Assembly (NCBI RefSeq): GCF_000310145.2
Contig: NZ_AMXA01000018.1
Location: 1 to 64,000, forward strand
Reading direction: 5' to 3'
DNA length: 64,000 nt
Source: Thauera sp. 28
GTDB taxonomy: Bacteria; Pseudomonadota; Gammaproteobacteria; Burkholderiales; Rhodocyclaceae
In this document: piece after piece, positions 46,150 to 54,384 of the stretch
Layout of the letters: every line of letters starts with the position of its first letter
Numbering within the stretch: the first letter of the stretch is position 1
Program-made: the position numbers and the translations under genes
Notes under the pieces: model-generated
The model's input: the letters and a program-made list of their open reading frames with translations, nothing else
Databases searched by the model: none
What the model was told of the DNA's origin: nothing

Positions 46150-46194
46150 TCGAGAATTTTTGGAATCTCGAGTTTATTCTCGATAAAAAATTTT
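46150..46194 (-). promoter_or_regulatory. AT-rich, repeat-containing leader of the regulator gene
   Basis: About 140 bp upstream of the regulator ATG. TCGAGAA (46150-46156) and TTCTCGA (46177-46183) form a 7-bp inverted repeat with a CTCGAG palindrome between them, all within an AT-rich block. Minus-strand TAGACA and ATAAA-type sequences could be the promoter. No TGCA-N6-GGNTA site is seen here, so autoregulation through that motif is not supported. Confidence 0.4.
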
Positions 46195-46240
46195 GTCTAT
46201 GGCCGCATAGTCTGAACGAACGGTTGCTGGCCTGTAAACG

Positions 46241-46280
46241 TGGCAAGGCCGCAGCGCAATGATGCGCTACGGCCTTGCCA
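46241..46280 (-). terminator. Hairpin after benD
   Basis: TGGCAAGGCCG...AGCGCA pairs with TGCGCT...CGGCCTTGCCA (one internal mismatch) across an ATGA loop. It lies 20 bp past the benD stop and should end the benABCD transcript before the regulator gene. Confidence 0.75.
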
Positions 46281-46299
46281 GGGACGTTGCCGGGGGTGA

Positions 46300-47076
46300 T
46301 CAGCCCTGGTCGCCACCTCCGACCGGGATGACGGTGCCGGTGATGTAGGCCGAGTCGTCGGAGGCGAGGAACAGGATCGGATCGGCCTGCTCGTCCAGCG
46401 TACCGTAGCGCTTCATCAGGCTGCTGTCGATCGACTGGCTGTAGATCTGCTTGTACCAGCGCTTCTCATCCTCGCTCTGCTTTTCCGTGTTACGCGGCAC
46501 CAGACGCGGCGGAGCCTCGGTGGCACCGGGGGCGGTCGCATTGACACGGATACCGCGCTCTGCGGTCTCGAAGGCCAGGCAGGCGGTAAGGGCATTTACG
46601 CCGCCCTTGGCCGCCCCATAGGGGACGCGGTTGACGCCGCGGGTGGCGATTGATGACACATTCACGATCGAACCCTTGCCCTTGTCCAGCATGTGGGGCA
46701 GGGCTGCGCGGCAGCACCACAGGGTGGGGAACAGCGAGCGTCGCACCTCGGCCTCGATCTGATCCTCCTGATAGTGCTCGAAGGGCTTGGTCCAGATCGT
46801 GCCGCCGACGTTGTTGATCAGGATGTCGATGCAGCCGAACTTCTCCACCGCGGCATCCATGACCCGCTTGCACTCGGAGAACTGCTCGAGGTCGGCCGTG
46901 AGGCTCAGCACCTCCACCTTCGTTGACAGTTCCTTGGCCACCTCATGCACGATCTCCGAGCGGTCGACCAGCACCAGGGTGCCCTTTTCCTTGGCCATCT
47001 TCTCGGCGACCCGCTTGCCGATGCCTTGTGCGGCACCGGTGATCACGGCCACTTTCTTCTTGAAACGGTTTGCCAT
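46300..47076 (-). CDS. benD: 1,6-dihydroxycyclohexa-2,4-diene-1-carboxylate dehydrogenase
   Basis: 258 aa short-chain dehydrogenase. NAD-binding TGAAQGIGKRVAEKMAKEKG, the NNVGG motif, catalytic Ser in IVNVSSIATRGVNRVPYGAAKGG with the YxxxK motif (YGAAK), and the C-terminal ITGTVIPVGGGDQG. It oxidises the benzoate cis-diol to catechol with loss of CO2. GGAGCGACA precedes the ATG. Last gene of benABCD. Confidence 0.93.
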   Translation of the reverse strand: MANRFKKKVAVITGAAQGIGKRVAEKMAKEKGTLVLVDRSEIVHEVAKELSTKVEVLSLTADLEQFSECKRVMDAAVEKFGCIDILINNVGGTIWTKPFEHYQEDQIEAEVRRSLFPTLWCCRAALPHMLDKGKGSIVNVSSIATRGVNRVPYGAAKGGVNALTACLAFETAERGIRVNATAPGATEAPPRLVPRNTEKQSEDEKRWYKQIYSQSIDSSLMKRYGTLDEQADPILFLASDDSAYITGTVIPVGGGDQG

Positions 47077-47103
47077 TGTCGCTCCTGACGGGATGGGCAG
47101 CGC

Positions 47104-48114
47104 TCAGACGCTGGCGGCGAACTTCTCGTAGTGGAAGCTGTTCGGCTCGACCTTGCGTTCGCGCAGGTCATGGGCCACAGCCTCGACCATCGGCGGGGGG
47201 CCGCACAGGTAGATGTCGACATTGCCGTGGTCAAGGTGGGCCGGCTCGATGTGGGCGGTGACGTAGCCCTTCTTCGGCCAGCTGCTGTCATCGGCGACGA
47301 CGCATACGTCGTAGCTGAAGTTGGGCAGCGCGGCCTTGAAGGCATCCAGGCGCTCGAGCTCGACCACGTCGGCGTCGGTGTTGACGCCGTAAATGAGGTG
47401 GATCGGGTGGGCGCTGCCACCGCCGGTGACGAGCTTGTCGAGCATGGCGAGGAAGGGCGCGAGGCCGGTGCCGCCGGCGAGCATCAGCACCGGGCGTGCG
47501 ACGTCGCGCAGGTAGAAGCTGCCGATCGGGCCGGCGAGCTTGATGGTGTCGCCGGCCTTGGCGGTGCCGGTGAGGTAGCCGCTCATCAGGCCGTTGGGTA
47601 CGTTGCGGATGAGGAAGCTGACCTTGCTCTCGGCAGGCATCGAGCTAAAGGAGTAGGCGCGCGTCTGCTCGGTGCCGGGCACGGTGAGGTTGGCGTACTG
47701 GCCGGGCAGGAAAGCGAGCTTGGCGATGCCTTCACCCTGGAGCACCAGGGAGAGCGTGCTCGGCGACAGCTGGCGCACTTCGGCCACGGTGGCGGTGAGG
47801 GTAGCGTGCTTGATCTTGCACACCTCGGACGAGGCGGGCACGTTCACCACACAGTCGCTCTTGGGGTGCATCTGGCAGGTGAGGACGTAGCCGAGCCTGG
47901 CCTCTTCTTCGCTCATCGCGTCGTCGATGTAAAAGCCGAGCTCGTACTGGCCGGATTCGGCCTTGCACTTGCACGCGCCACAGGCGCCGTCACGGCAGTC
48001 GATTGGGACGTTGACGCCCTGGCGGTAAGCGGCGTCGGCCACCGTCTCGGTGGCGTTGCAGTCGATGAAGCGGGTGACGCCGTCCTCGAAGTTCAGCGCG
48101 ATCTTGAATGTCCT
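47104..48114 (-). CDS. benC: Benzoate 1,2-dioxygenase electron transfer component; expected ATG reads AGG
   Basis: 336 aa if read from the expected start. It moves electrons from NADH through FAD and a 2Fe-2S centre to BenAB. The plant-type ferredoxin domain has C40, C45, C48 (CRDGACGAC) and a later Cys in VLTCQMHP. The FAD domain includes RAYSFSSMP, and the NAD domain LAGGTGLAPFLAML. The family N-terminus TFKIALNFEDGVTRFIDCNATETVADAAYRQG is fully open from 48111. The codon where ATG is expected (48114-48112), 8 nt after GGAG, is AGG. The first standard start downstream is GTG 48042, which would remove 24 residues of the ferredoxin fold. Sequencing error, a real mutation or unusual initiation are all possible. 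Confidence 0.85.
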   Translation of the reverse strand, partial: RTFKIALNFEDGVTRFIDCNATETVADAAYRQGVNVPIDCRDGACGACKCKAESGQYELGFYIDDAMSEEEARLGYVLTCQMHPKSDCVVNVPASSEVCKIKHATLTATVAEVRQLSPSTLSLVLQGEGIAKLAFLPGQYANLTVPGTEQTRAYSFSSMPAESKVSFLIRNVPNGLMSGYLTGTAKAGDTIKLAGPIGSFYLRDVARPVLMLAGGTGLAPFLAMLDKLVTGGGSAHPIHLIYGVNTDADVVELERLDAFKAALPNFSYDVCVVADDSSWPKKGYVTAHIEPAHLDHGNVDIYLCGPPPMVEAVAHDLRERKVEPNSFHYEKFAASV

Positions 48115-48179
48115 GGTTGTCTCTCCGGGATGGGGCAGGGTCGCCGCTGTCTGTGCAGGCTGGCGCCCCGCCCTCGTTA

Positions 48180-48668
48180 TCAGACGTGGTACACGTCGAT
48201 GACGTGACGGATGTAGTCGGTCTTCAGAACGACCTTCTTGAACTTGATCACCGGGTTGGCGCCCGATACGTCGAGGGTGTAGAAGCTCGTGCCGCAGAAG
48301 TGGTCGGTGTGGTTGTAGCGCACGCTCATGGTGTGCCAGTTGAAGCGCAGCTTGACCGTGTTGCCGTCCTGCGCCAGCACCTCGATGTTGCTGATGTGGT
48401 GATTGGTGCGGGTGTCGGGGATGGTCGCGCTCGAACGCTCGGTGCGGATGCGGAATACGCGGTCTTCCAGGCCGGCACGGCGGCCGTACCAGATCAGCGA
48501 GATTTCGGACTGGGGGTCTTCGGTCAACTCGCCGTCGTCATCCCAGGCGGGCATCCAGAAGGTGCAGTTCTCGTCGTACATCGCCAGCCAGCTGTCCCAG
48601 TCGCGATCGTCCAGGTAACGGGCTTCGCGGTACAGGAAGGCACACAGGTCTTGGTAGCTCAGGCTCAT
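48180..48668 (-). CDS. benB: Benzoate 1,2-dioxygenase small (beta) subunit
   Basis: 162 aa, family length. LCAFLYREARYLDDRDWDSWLAMYDENCTFWMPAWDDDGELTEDPQSEISLIWYGRRAGLEDRVFRIRTERSSATIPDTRTNHHISNI is characteristic of BenB/XylY. Structural subunit of the alpha3beta3 oxygenase. GGAGACGAG lies before the ATG at 48668. It is 14 bp after benA and 65 bp before the benC start position. Confidence 0.95.
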   Translation of the reverse strand: MSLSYQDLCAFLYREARYLDDRDWDSWLAMYDENCTFWMPAWDDDGELTEDPQSEISLIWYGRRAGLEDRVFRIRTERSSATIPDTRTNHHISNIEVLAQDGNTVKLRFNWHTMSVRYNHTDHFCGTSFYTLDVSGANPVIKFKKVVLKTDYIRHVIDVYHV

Positions 48669-48682
48669 TTTCTCGTCTCCGC

Positions 48683-50023
48683 TCAGGCTTGTGCTTGTTC
48701 GGCCGCAAGGGCCTTCTTCATCTGCTCCAGCCAGTAAGTGTGCTGCGCCACGTACAGGCCTTCGTCCTCGGTCTTGACGCCCGAGAGGATGGGCTTGAGG
48801 CCGATCTTGTCGGCTTCCTCGTCCGGGCCTTCTACCCAGTGCTCGGCGCCGCGCGCCATGTCGTTCCACTCAAGGGCGCGGCCCATGAAGCCTTCCTGGC
48901 AGGCGCGGAATTCCTCGAGGTCGTCCGGGGTGGCCATGCCCGAGGCGTTGAAGAAGTCCTCGTACTGGCGGATGCGGCGCGCACGCGCTTCGGCCGACTC
49001 GCCCTTGGGCGCGATGCAGTAGATGGTGACTTCGGTGCGATTGACGTCGAGCGGGCGGAACACGCGGATCTGCGAGCTGAACTGGTCCATCAGGTACACG
49101 TTCGGGTACAGGCACAGGTTGCGCGAGTTGCCGATCATCCAGTCGGCCTTGGCCTCACCGAACTCGGCGACCAGGCGGTCGCGCTGTTCCATCAGCGGAC
49201 GGTCCTCGGGGTTGTCCCAGCGCGTCCACAGCAGCAGGTGGCCGTTCTCGAAGGAGTATGAACCGCCGCCCTTCTTGGCCCAGCCGCCGGCGCTCATCGC
49301 CTTGATGTCGTCACCGGCGTCGCGGCTTTTACGCTGCGCCTGGGTGGCGGCGTAGTTCCAGTGCGTGGCGGTGACGTGGTAGCCGTCGGCGCCGTTCTCG
49401 GCCTGCAGCTTCCAGTTGCCCTCGTACACATAGGTGGACGAGCCGCGTAGCACCTCAAGACCTTCGGGCGACTGGTCGACGATCATGTCGATGATCGCCT
49501 TCGATTCGCCGAGGAAGGCTTCCAGCGGCGGCACGTCGGCATTCAGGCTGCCGAACAGGAAGCCGCGATAGGACTCGAAGCGGGCGATCTTCTTGAGGTC
49601 GTGCGAGCCCTCACAGTTGAAGCTCTCCGGATAGCCGGTCTCGGTCGGATCCTTGATCTTGAGCAGCTTGCCCGAGTTGTTGAAGGTCCAGCCGTGGAAG
49701 GGGCAGGTGTAGGTGGCCTTGTTGCCGTGCTTGAAGCGCGCGAGTGTGGCGCCGCGGTGGGCGCAGGCGTTGATGAAGCAGTTGAGCTGGTTGTCCTTGT
49801 TGCGGGTGATGAACACCGGCTGGCGGCCAATCTTCGTCGTGTAGTAATCGTTGATCTTCGGCAGTTGGCTCTCGTGTGCGAGATAGACCCAGTTGCCTTC
49901 GAAGATGTGCTTCATCTCCAGCTCGAACAGTTCGCGGCTGGTGAACATTTCACGCTTGCAGCGGAACAGGCCTTGGGCCTTGTCCTTCTGGATCAGTGCG
50001 TCCAGGTATTCCATTGTGATCAT
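48683..50023 (-). CDS. benA: Benzoate 1,2-dioxygenase large (alpha) subunit
   Basis: 446 aa Rieske non-heme iron oxygenase. Rieske ligands C87/H89 (CAHRG) and C107/H110 (CPFHGW); mononuclear iron ligands H216 and H221 with bridging D213 in [16 protein letters not shown]. The sequence is of the BenA/XylX type. It adds O2 to benzoate to give the 1,2-cis-diol. Start at 50023 with GGAG upstream; an in-frame ATG at codon 4 is possible. Its promoter region carries XylS/BenR-type sites. Confidence 0.96.
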   Translation of the reverse strand: MITMEYLDALIQKDKAQGLFRCKREMFTSRELFELEMKHIFEGNWVYLAHESQLPKINDYYTTKIGRQPVFITRNKDNQLNCFINACAHRGATLARFKHGNKATYTCPFHGWTFNNSGKLLKIKDPTETGYPESFNCEGSHDLKKIARFESYRGFLFGSLNADVPPLEAFLGESKAIIDMIVDQSPEGLEVLRGSSTYVYEGNWKLQAENGADGYHVTATHWNYAATQAQRKSRDAGDDIKAMSAGGWAKKGGGSYSFENGHLLLWTRWDNPEDRPLMEQRDRLVAEFGEAKADWMIGNSRNLCLYPNVYLMDQFSSQIRVFRPLDVNRTEVTIYCIAPKGESAEARARRIRQYEDFFNASGMATPDDLEEFRACQEGFMGRALEWNDMARGAEHWVEGPDEEADKIGLKPILSGVKTEDEGLYVAQHTYWLEQMKKALAAEQAQA

Positions 50024-50086
50024 CGCCGAGGTCTCCGATGGTGTTAGTACGGAGTCCGCATCGTAGGTAGGGCGGCGGCGGCGAAA

Positions 50087-50101
50087 TATCCAGTTTCTGC
50101 A
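50087..50101 (-). promoter_or_regulatory. BenR/XylS half-site S1 (outer, benA side)
   Basis: On the minus strand TGCA-GAAACT-GGATA, an exact match to the XylS consensus TGCA-N6-GGNTA. Its GGATA end overlaps the candidate benA -35 by 2 bp. Confidence 0.82.
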
Positions 50102-50108
50102 CGATCGC

Positions 50109-50123
50109 TATCCACTCCTTGCA
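50109..50123 (-). promoter_or_regulatory. BenR/XylS half-site S2 (inner, benA side)
   Basis: On the minus strand TGCA-AGGAGT-GGATA. It lies 22 bp upstream of S1 in the same orientation, close to the 21-bp step of the paired sites in the Pm promoter. Confidence 0.8.
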
Positions 50124-50135
50124 TACGCCGTTGCG

Positions 50136-50150
50136 TGCACAAAGCGGATA
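50136..50150 (+). promoter_or_regulatory. BenR/XylS half-site S3 (inner, dioxygenase side)
   Basis: TGCA-CAAAGC-GGATA on the plus strand. It is the exact positional mirror of S2, but with a different N6. Confidence 0.8.
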
Positions 50151-50157
50151 AGCATCG

Positions 50158-50172
50158 TGCAGAAACTGGATA
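50158..50172 (+). promoter_or_regulatory. BenR/XylS half-site S4 (outer, dioxygenase side)
   Basis: TGCA-GAAACT-GGATA on the plus strand, 22 bp after S3 and identical to S1 read in mirror. Its last two bases overlap the candidate -35 of the dioxygenase operon. Confidence 0.82.
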
Positions 50173-50333
50173 TTGCCGTTCCCCGGCACCGCCTAATCTG
50201 CGCTCCACACGAAGCCCGGGCGCCATCGCAAAGCGTTTGCCGGCCAGGACCCGGTGCTGCGTGAATGGCGAGGCCGTCGCGGTGCCCGAGCACGCGGAAG
50301 GCCTCCCGCCCCCTGACCACAAGGAGAGAGGAA

Positions 50334-51263
50334 ATGGCGACAAGTGGTGTGATGCGTCCCGGACATATCCAGCTGCGTGTGCTGGACCTGGATGAGAGTG
50401 TCAATTTTTACCGGAACGTGCTCGGACTGGTCGAGACGGGCCGTGACGCCGCTGGCCGCGTCTACTTCAAGGCCTGGGACGAGCGTGATCACAACAGCGT
50501 GGTCCTGCGCGAAGCCGAGCAGGCAGGCATGGACCTGATGGGTTTCAAGGTCAAGGACAGGGCCACCCTCGAACAACTCGACAAGGATCTCCAGGCCTAC
50601 GGCGTGCAGACCGAGCGCATCCCGGCTGGCGAACTGCTGGAGACTGGCGAGCGCGTGCGTTTCACCATTCCGACGGGTCACGTCATGGAGCTTTACGCCG
50701 ACAAGACCGACGTGGGCAACGGCCAGCCCTACACCAACCCTGATCCGTGGATTCCGGCCGCAGAGCACGGCATCGCGCCGCATCGCTTCGATCACTGCCT
50801 GCTTTACGGTCCGAACCTGGAGGACAACCTCAAGCTGTTCACCGAGGTACTGGGCTTCCACCTCGTCGAGCGCGTGCTGCTCGAGGACGGCAAGTCGCTG
50901 CTGGCGACCTTCATTTCCTGTTCGCACAAGGCGCACGACCTCGCTTTCGTCGCCCACCCGGAGCCAGGCAAGCTACACCACCTGTCCTTCCTGCTTGACA
51001 GCTGGGAGCAGGTGCTGCGTGCGGCCGACATCATGTCGATGAACCGTGTATCGATCGATATTGGCCCGACCCGCCACGGCATCACCCGTGGTACCACGAT
51101 CTACGCCTTCGACCCCTCCGGCAACCGTTTCGAGACCTTCTGCGGCGGCTACGAGACCTACCCTGACCATGCCCCGATCACCTGGACCTTCGACGAGGTC
51201 GGCGCGGGCATCTTCTATCACGACCGCAAGCTCAACGAGCGCTTCCTCACCGTCGTGACCTGA
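50334..51263 (+). CDS. xylE: Catechol 2,3-dioxygenase (XylE/DmpB type)
   Basis: 309 aa extradiol dioxygenase of the two-domain vicinal oxygen chelate family. It opens catechol to 2-hydroxymuconic semialdehyde. GVMRPGHIQLRVLDL and the C-terminal FYHDRKLNERFLTVVT closely match XylE (307 aa). Fe(II) ligands by family alignment are H154, H216 and E267; second-sphere H201, H248 and Y257 are also present. AAGGAGAGAGG stands before the ATG. It is divergent from benA and first in an operon with the importer genes. The rest of the meta pathway is not in the window. Confidence 0.94.
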   Translation: MATSGVMRPGHIQLRVLDLDESVNFYRNVLGLVETGRDAAGRVYFKAWDERDHNSVVLREAEQAGMDLMGFKVKDRATLEQLDKDLQAYGVQTERIPAGELLETGERVRFTIPTGHVMELYADKTDVGNGQPYTNPDPWIPAAEHGIAPHRFDHCLLYGPNLEDNLKLFTEVLGFHLVERVLLEDGKSLLATFISCSHKAHDLAFVAHPEPGKLHHLSFLLDSWEQVLRAADIMSMNRVSIDIGPTRHGITRGTTIYAFDPSGNRFETFCGGYETYPDHAPITWTFDEVGAGIFYHDRKLNERFLTVVT

Positions 51264-51303
51264 GCCTGACCCAAATTCGAAACTGCTCCAAAGGAAGAGA
51301 CAA

Positions 51304-52473
51304 ATGGACAAGCACTATAAAATCGTTTGCAACCTGATCCTTGGTGCCGCGCTCGTGACGACCGGCATGGGGTCGGCGCTGGCGCAGGACAAGGTCAAGG
51401 TCGGCCTGATGCTGCCCTACACCGGCACCTTCGCGGCACTCGGCAACAACATCACCAACGGCTTCAAGCAGTACGTCGAGGAGAACGGTGGCAAGCTCGC
51501 CGGCCGCGAGGTGCAGTACGTTGTTGTGGACGACGAATCCAACCCGGCGCGTGCCACCGAGATCGCCCGTCGCCTGGTAACCCGCGACAAGGTCGACGTG
51601 CTGATCGGTTCGGTGCACTCGGGCGTGGCGCTTGCCGCCGCGCGCGTCGCCGCCAACACCAAGACGCTGATGATCGTGCCCAACGCCGGCGCCAACGAGA
51701 TCACGGGTGCGCAGTGCTCGCCCTACGTGTTCCGTTCCTCCTTTTCGGCCTGGCAGCCGTCCTACGCAATGGGTGAGGCGCTCGCCAAGCGCGGCGTCAA
51801 GAACGTCGTCACCCTGGCATGGAAGTACTCCTTCGGCACCGAGTCGGTCGAAGGCTTCACCGAGGGCTTCACCAAGGGTGGCGGCAAGATCGTCAAGGAC
51901 ATGAGCCTGCCCTTCCCGAACGTGGAGTTCCAGCCCTTCCTCACCGAGATCGCCGCGCTCAAGCCCGACGCCGTGTTTGTCTTCTTCGCCGGCGCTGGCG
52001 CCGCCAAGTTCGTGAGCGATTACGCTGCAGCAGGCCTCAAGGGCAGCATCCCGCTTTATGGCCCGGGCTTTCTGAGCGAGGATGTTGCGGCCATGGGGGG
52101 CGCCGGCGAGGGGCTGCAGACCACGCTGCACTACGCCGACGGCCTCAATACTGAGCGTGACAACGCCTTCCGTACCGCTTACGCCGCTGCCTACAAGGCG
52201 CAGCCGGACGTCTACGCGGTGCAGGGCTACGATGCGGCGCAGATGTACCACGCCGGTCTCAAGGCCGCCAATGGCGACCCTGGCAAGCTCGACGCCGTGA
52301 TCGACGGCATCCGCGCAGCCACCATCGACAGCCCGCGCGGCAGCTTCACCCTGTCCAAGGCCCACAACCCGGTGCAGGACATCTACCTGCGCGAGGTCAA
52401 GGACGGCAAGAACGCCGTCGTCGAGGTCGTCTCCGCCGGGCTCGAGGATCCTGCCCGCGGCTGCAGCATGTAA
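51304..52473 (+). CDS. ABC transporter substrate-binding protein (branched-chain amino acid type), probable aromatic acid uptake
   Basis: 389 aa periplasmic binding protein with signal peptide (CNLILGAALVTTGMGSALAQ) and the Peripla_BP_6 fold (KVGLMLPYTGTFAALGNNITNGFKQYVEENGGKLAGREVQYVVVDDESNP). This family includes benzoate- and hydroxybenzoate-binding proteins. Being 40 bp after the catechol dioxygenase and sharing its operator region, benzoate or a related aromatic acid is the likely ligand. Ligand identity is inferred from context only. Confidence 0.87.
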   Translation: MDKHYKIVCNLILGAALVTTGMGSALAQDKVKVGLMLPYTGTFAALGNNITNGFKQYVEENGGKLAGREVQYVVVDDESNPARATEIARRLVTRDKVDVLIGSVHSGVALAAARVAANTKTLMIVPNAGANEITGAQCSPYVFRSSFSAWQPSYAMGEALAKRGVKNVVTLAWKYSFGTESVEGFTEGFTKGGGKIVKDMSLPFPNVEFQPFLTEIAALKPDAVFVFFAGAGAAKFVSDYAAAGLKGSIPLYGPGFLSEDVAAMGGAGEGLQTTLHYADGLNTERDNAFRTAYAAAYKAQPDVYAVQGYDAAQMYHAGLKAANGDPGKLDAVIDGIRAATIDSPRGSFTLSKAHNPVQDIYLREVKDGKNAVVEVVSAGLEDPARGCSM

Positions 52474-52511
52474 GCGTCCCGCTTCCCTTCCCAACTCAAC
52501 GCATACGTCGT

Positions 52512-52535
52512 CCCGGCAGGCTTGCGCCTGCCGGG
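52512..52535 (+). other. Intercistronic hairpin between binding protein and permease genes
   Basis: CCCGGCAGGC-TTGC-GCCTGCCGGG is a perfect 10-bp stem directly before the permease Shine-Dalgarno (GGGGGA). No T-run follows. Such stems usually stabilise the upstream binding-protein mRNA so that it is made in excess over the membrane parts. Confidence 0.75.
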
Positions 52536-52547
52536 CGGGGGATAGTC

Positions 52548-53414
52548 ATGGATTTCGCGAGCTTCCTGATCCAGGTGCTGAACTCGCTGCAGTACGGCTT
52601 GCTGCTTTTTCTGGTGGCGAGCGGGCTGACGCTGGTGTTCGGCATCATGGGCATCATCAACCTGGCGCACGGCAGTTTCTACATGATCGGCGCCTACCTG
52701 GCCTTCGTGCTTACGAGCGCGACCGGCAGCCTGGTGCTGGCTATTGCGCTTGGCATTCCGCTGGCACTGATTTTCGGTGCTCTCCTGGAGTGGGCGCTGT
52801 TTTCCCACCTCTACAAGCGTGACCACCTCGAGCAGGTGCTGCTCACCTACGGCCTCATCCTGATCTTCGAGCAGCTGCGCAGCCTGCTGGTGGGCGATGA
52901 CGTGCACGGCGTGGCCATCCCGGCCTTCCTCGACGCGTCTATCCAGCTCACCGAGGTGATGAGCTATCCGGTGTATCGCCTGGCCATCTCGGTCGTCTGC
53001 ATCGTGCTCGCGGTGGCGCTCTACTACGTCATTCAGCGTACCCGCCTGGGCATGATGATCCGCGCCGGCAATGACGACCGCAGCATGGTCGAGGCGCTGG
53101 GCATAAACATCAACATGATCTATCGCGTGGTGTTCGCGCTCGGGGTGGCCCTGGCTGCGCTCGCCGGCATGCTCGCCGCACCGATCTCCTCGGTGTTCCC
53201 GAACATGGGCAGCCATGTGCTGATCATCTCCTTCGTCATCGTCGTCATCGGCGGCATCGGTTCGGTGTGGGGCGCGCTGGTTGCTGCGCTGATCGTCGGC
53301 TTCGCTGACACCTTCGGCAAGGTTCTGCTGCCCGAGATCTCCGGAATGATCGTGTACCTGGTCATGGCCGTGGTCCTGCTGTGGCGCCCCGAAGGCATCC
53401 TGAAGAAGGGCTGA
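52548..53414 (+). CDS. ABC transporter permease, LivH type
   Basis: 288 aa with about eight membrane spans. FLIQVLNSLQYGLLLFLVASGLTLVFGIMGIINLAHGSFYMIGAY is the LivH hallmark, followed by the EAA-like loop RTRLGMMIRAGNDDRSMVEALGININ. Ends YLVMAVVLLWRPEGILKKG. Pairs with the LivM-type permease 4 bp downstream. Confidence 0.93.
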   Translation: MDFASFLIQVLNSLQYGLLLFLVASGLTLVFGIMGIINLAHGSFYMIGAYLAFVLTSATGSLVLAIALGIPLALIFGALLEWALFSHLYKRDHLEQVLLTYGLILIFEQLRSLLVGDDVHGVAIPAFLDASIQLTEVMSYPVYRLAISVVCIVLAVALYYVIQRTRLGMMIRAGNDDRSMVEALGININMIYRVVFALGVALAALAGMLAAPISSVFPNMGSHVLIISFVIVVIGGIGSVWGALVAALIVGFADTFGKVLLPEISGMIVYLVMAVVLLWRPEGILKKG

Positions 53415-53418
53415 GATC

Positions 53419-54384
53419 ATGAACGTCAATGCTTCCCTCATCGTCAAGCTCATCGCGGTCGCCGCGATTGCCTGTGTGCCCATCTCGGGCGAGTCCTTCT
53501 ACGTCGAACTGGTGGCGAAGATGCTGCTCATGGCGATCTTCGCCATGAGCCTGGACCTGCTGGTGGGCTTCACCGGCCTGGTGAGCTTCGGCCATGCGGC
53601 CTACTTCGGCATCGCCGCCTACTCGGTGGCCCTGTTTACCGCCAAGTTCGGTCAGATGAGCCTGTGGGTGATGCTGCCCGCGGCCATCCTGCTGTCGGCT
53701 GCAGCTGCGCTCGTGATCGGCATCTTCGTGATCCGTACCAAGGGCATCTATTTCATCATGGTCACGCTCGCCTTCGCCCAGATGGCGTACTTCGTGTTCC
53801 ATGACACGCCCCTGGGCGGTGGCTCGGACGGCGTCTATGTGGACGCACGGCCGACCGCGGCGATCGGCAGCTGGGTCCCCTTCGACCTGGATAACGAGCT
53901 GCACATGTTCTATTTCGTGCTCGTCATGATGCTGCTGGTGTACCTGTTTCTTCATCGCGTGCTGCAGTCGCCCTTCGGTCGCGTGCTCATGGGCATCAAG
54001 AGCAACGAGCACCGCATGCAGTCGCTGGGTTACTTCACCTTCGGCTACAAGCTGGCCGCATTCACCCTGGCGGGCGCGCTGGGCGGGGTCGCCGGCTTCC
54101 TCTACGCGGTCCTGTTCGGCTTCGTCACCCCCGAACTGCTGTCGTGGCACGAGTCGGGCAACGTACTGCTGATGGTGATCCTGGGCGGCATGGGCAACCT
54201 TGCGGGTGCGGTACTGGGCGCCTTCGCCTTCGAGGCCATGCGCGAGTTCTTTGCCGATATCACCAAATACTGGCAGCTGCTGATGGGGGGCGTCATCGTG
54301 GCCCTGGTGCTCTTTCTGCCGGGTGGGCTGACCGCAATTCCGGGCCGCATCAAGCGCGCCCTGCAGGGAGGTGGCGCAAAATGA
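53419..54384 (+). CDS. ABC transporter permease, LivM type
   Basis: 321 aa, about nine to ten spans. LLMAIFAMSLDLLVGFTGLVSFGHAAYFGIAAYSVAL and the loop SPFGRVLMGIKSNEHRMQSLGYFTFGYKLAAFTLAGALGGVAGFLYA are typical of LivM. Its stop overlaps the start of the first ATPase gene by ATGA. Confidence 0.93.
   Translation: MNVNASLIVKLIAVAAIACVPISGESFYVELVAKMLLMAIFAMSLDLLVGFTGLVSFGHAAYFGIAAYSVALFTAKFGQMSLWVMLPAAILLSAAAALVIGIFVIRTKGIYFIMVTLAFAQMAYFVFHDTPLGGGSDGVYVDARPTAAIGSWVPFDLDNELHMFYFVLVMMLLVYLFLHRVLQSPFGRVLMGIKSNEHRMQSLGYFTFGYKLAAFTLAGALGGVAGFLYAVLFGFVTPELLSWHESGNVLLMVILGGMGNLAGAVLGAFAFEAMREFFADITKYWQLLMGGVIVALVLFLPGGLTAIPGRIKRALQGGGAK

Larger units (their letters stand above)
50085..50174. repeat. 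90-bp palindrome with perfect 21-bp arms
   Basis: The arms 50085-50105 and 50154-50174 are exact inverted copies over 21 bp. Further matches continue inward (TATCC at 50109-50113 with GGATA at 50146-50150; GCATACGC with GCGTGC). The centre is at 50129.5. Confidence 0.95.
50024..50333. promoter_or_regulatory. Divergent control region between benA and the catechol dioxygenase gene
   Basis: A 310-bp region with no gene. Its centre (50085-50174) is a palindrome holding four TGCA-N6-GGATA sites, listed separately. Candidate benA promoter on minus: TATTTC (50088-50083), 17 nt, TACGAT (50065-50060), giving a leader of about 30 nt. Candidate promoter on plus: TATTGC (50171-50176), 17 nt, TAATCT (50194-50199), giving a leader of about 128 nt. 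Both -35 boxes overlap the outer half-site by 2 bp, as described for XylS at Pm. Confidence 0.75.

Noticed and set aside
47104-48042. GTG at 48042 as the real benC start
   Set aside because: It would cut off the first strands of the ferredoxin domain, while the family N-terminus and a Shine-Dalgarno are preserved upstream; a lost ATG explains the sequence better.
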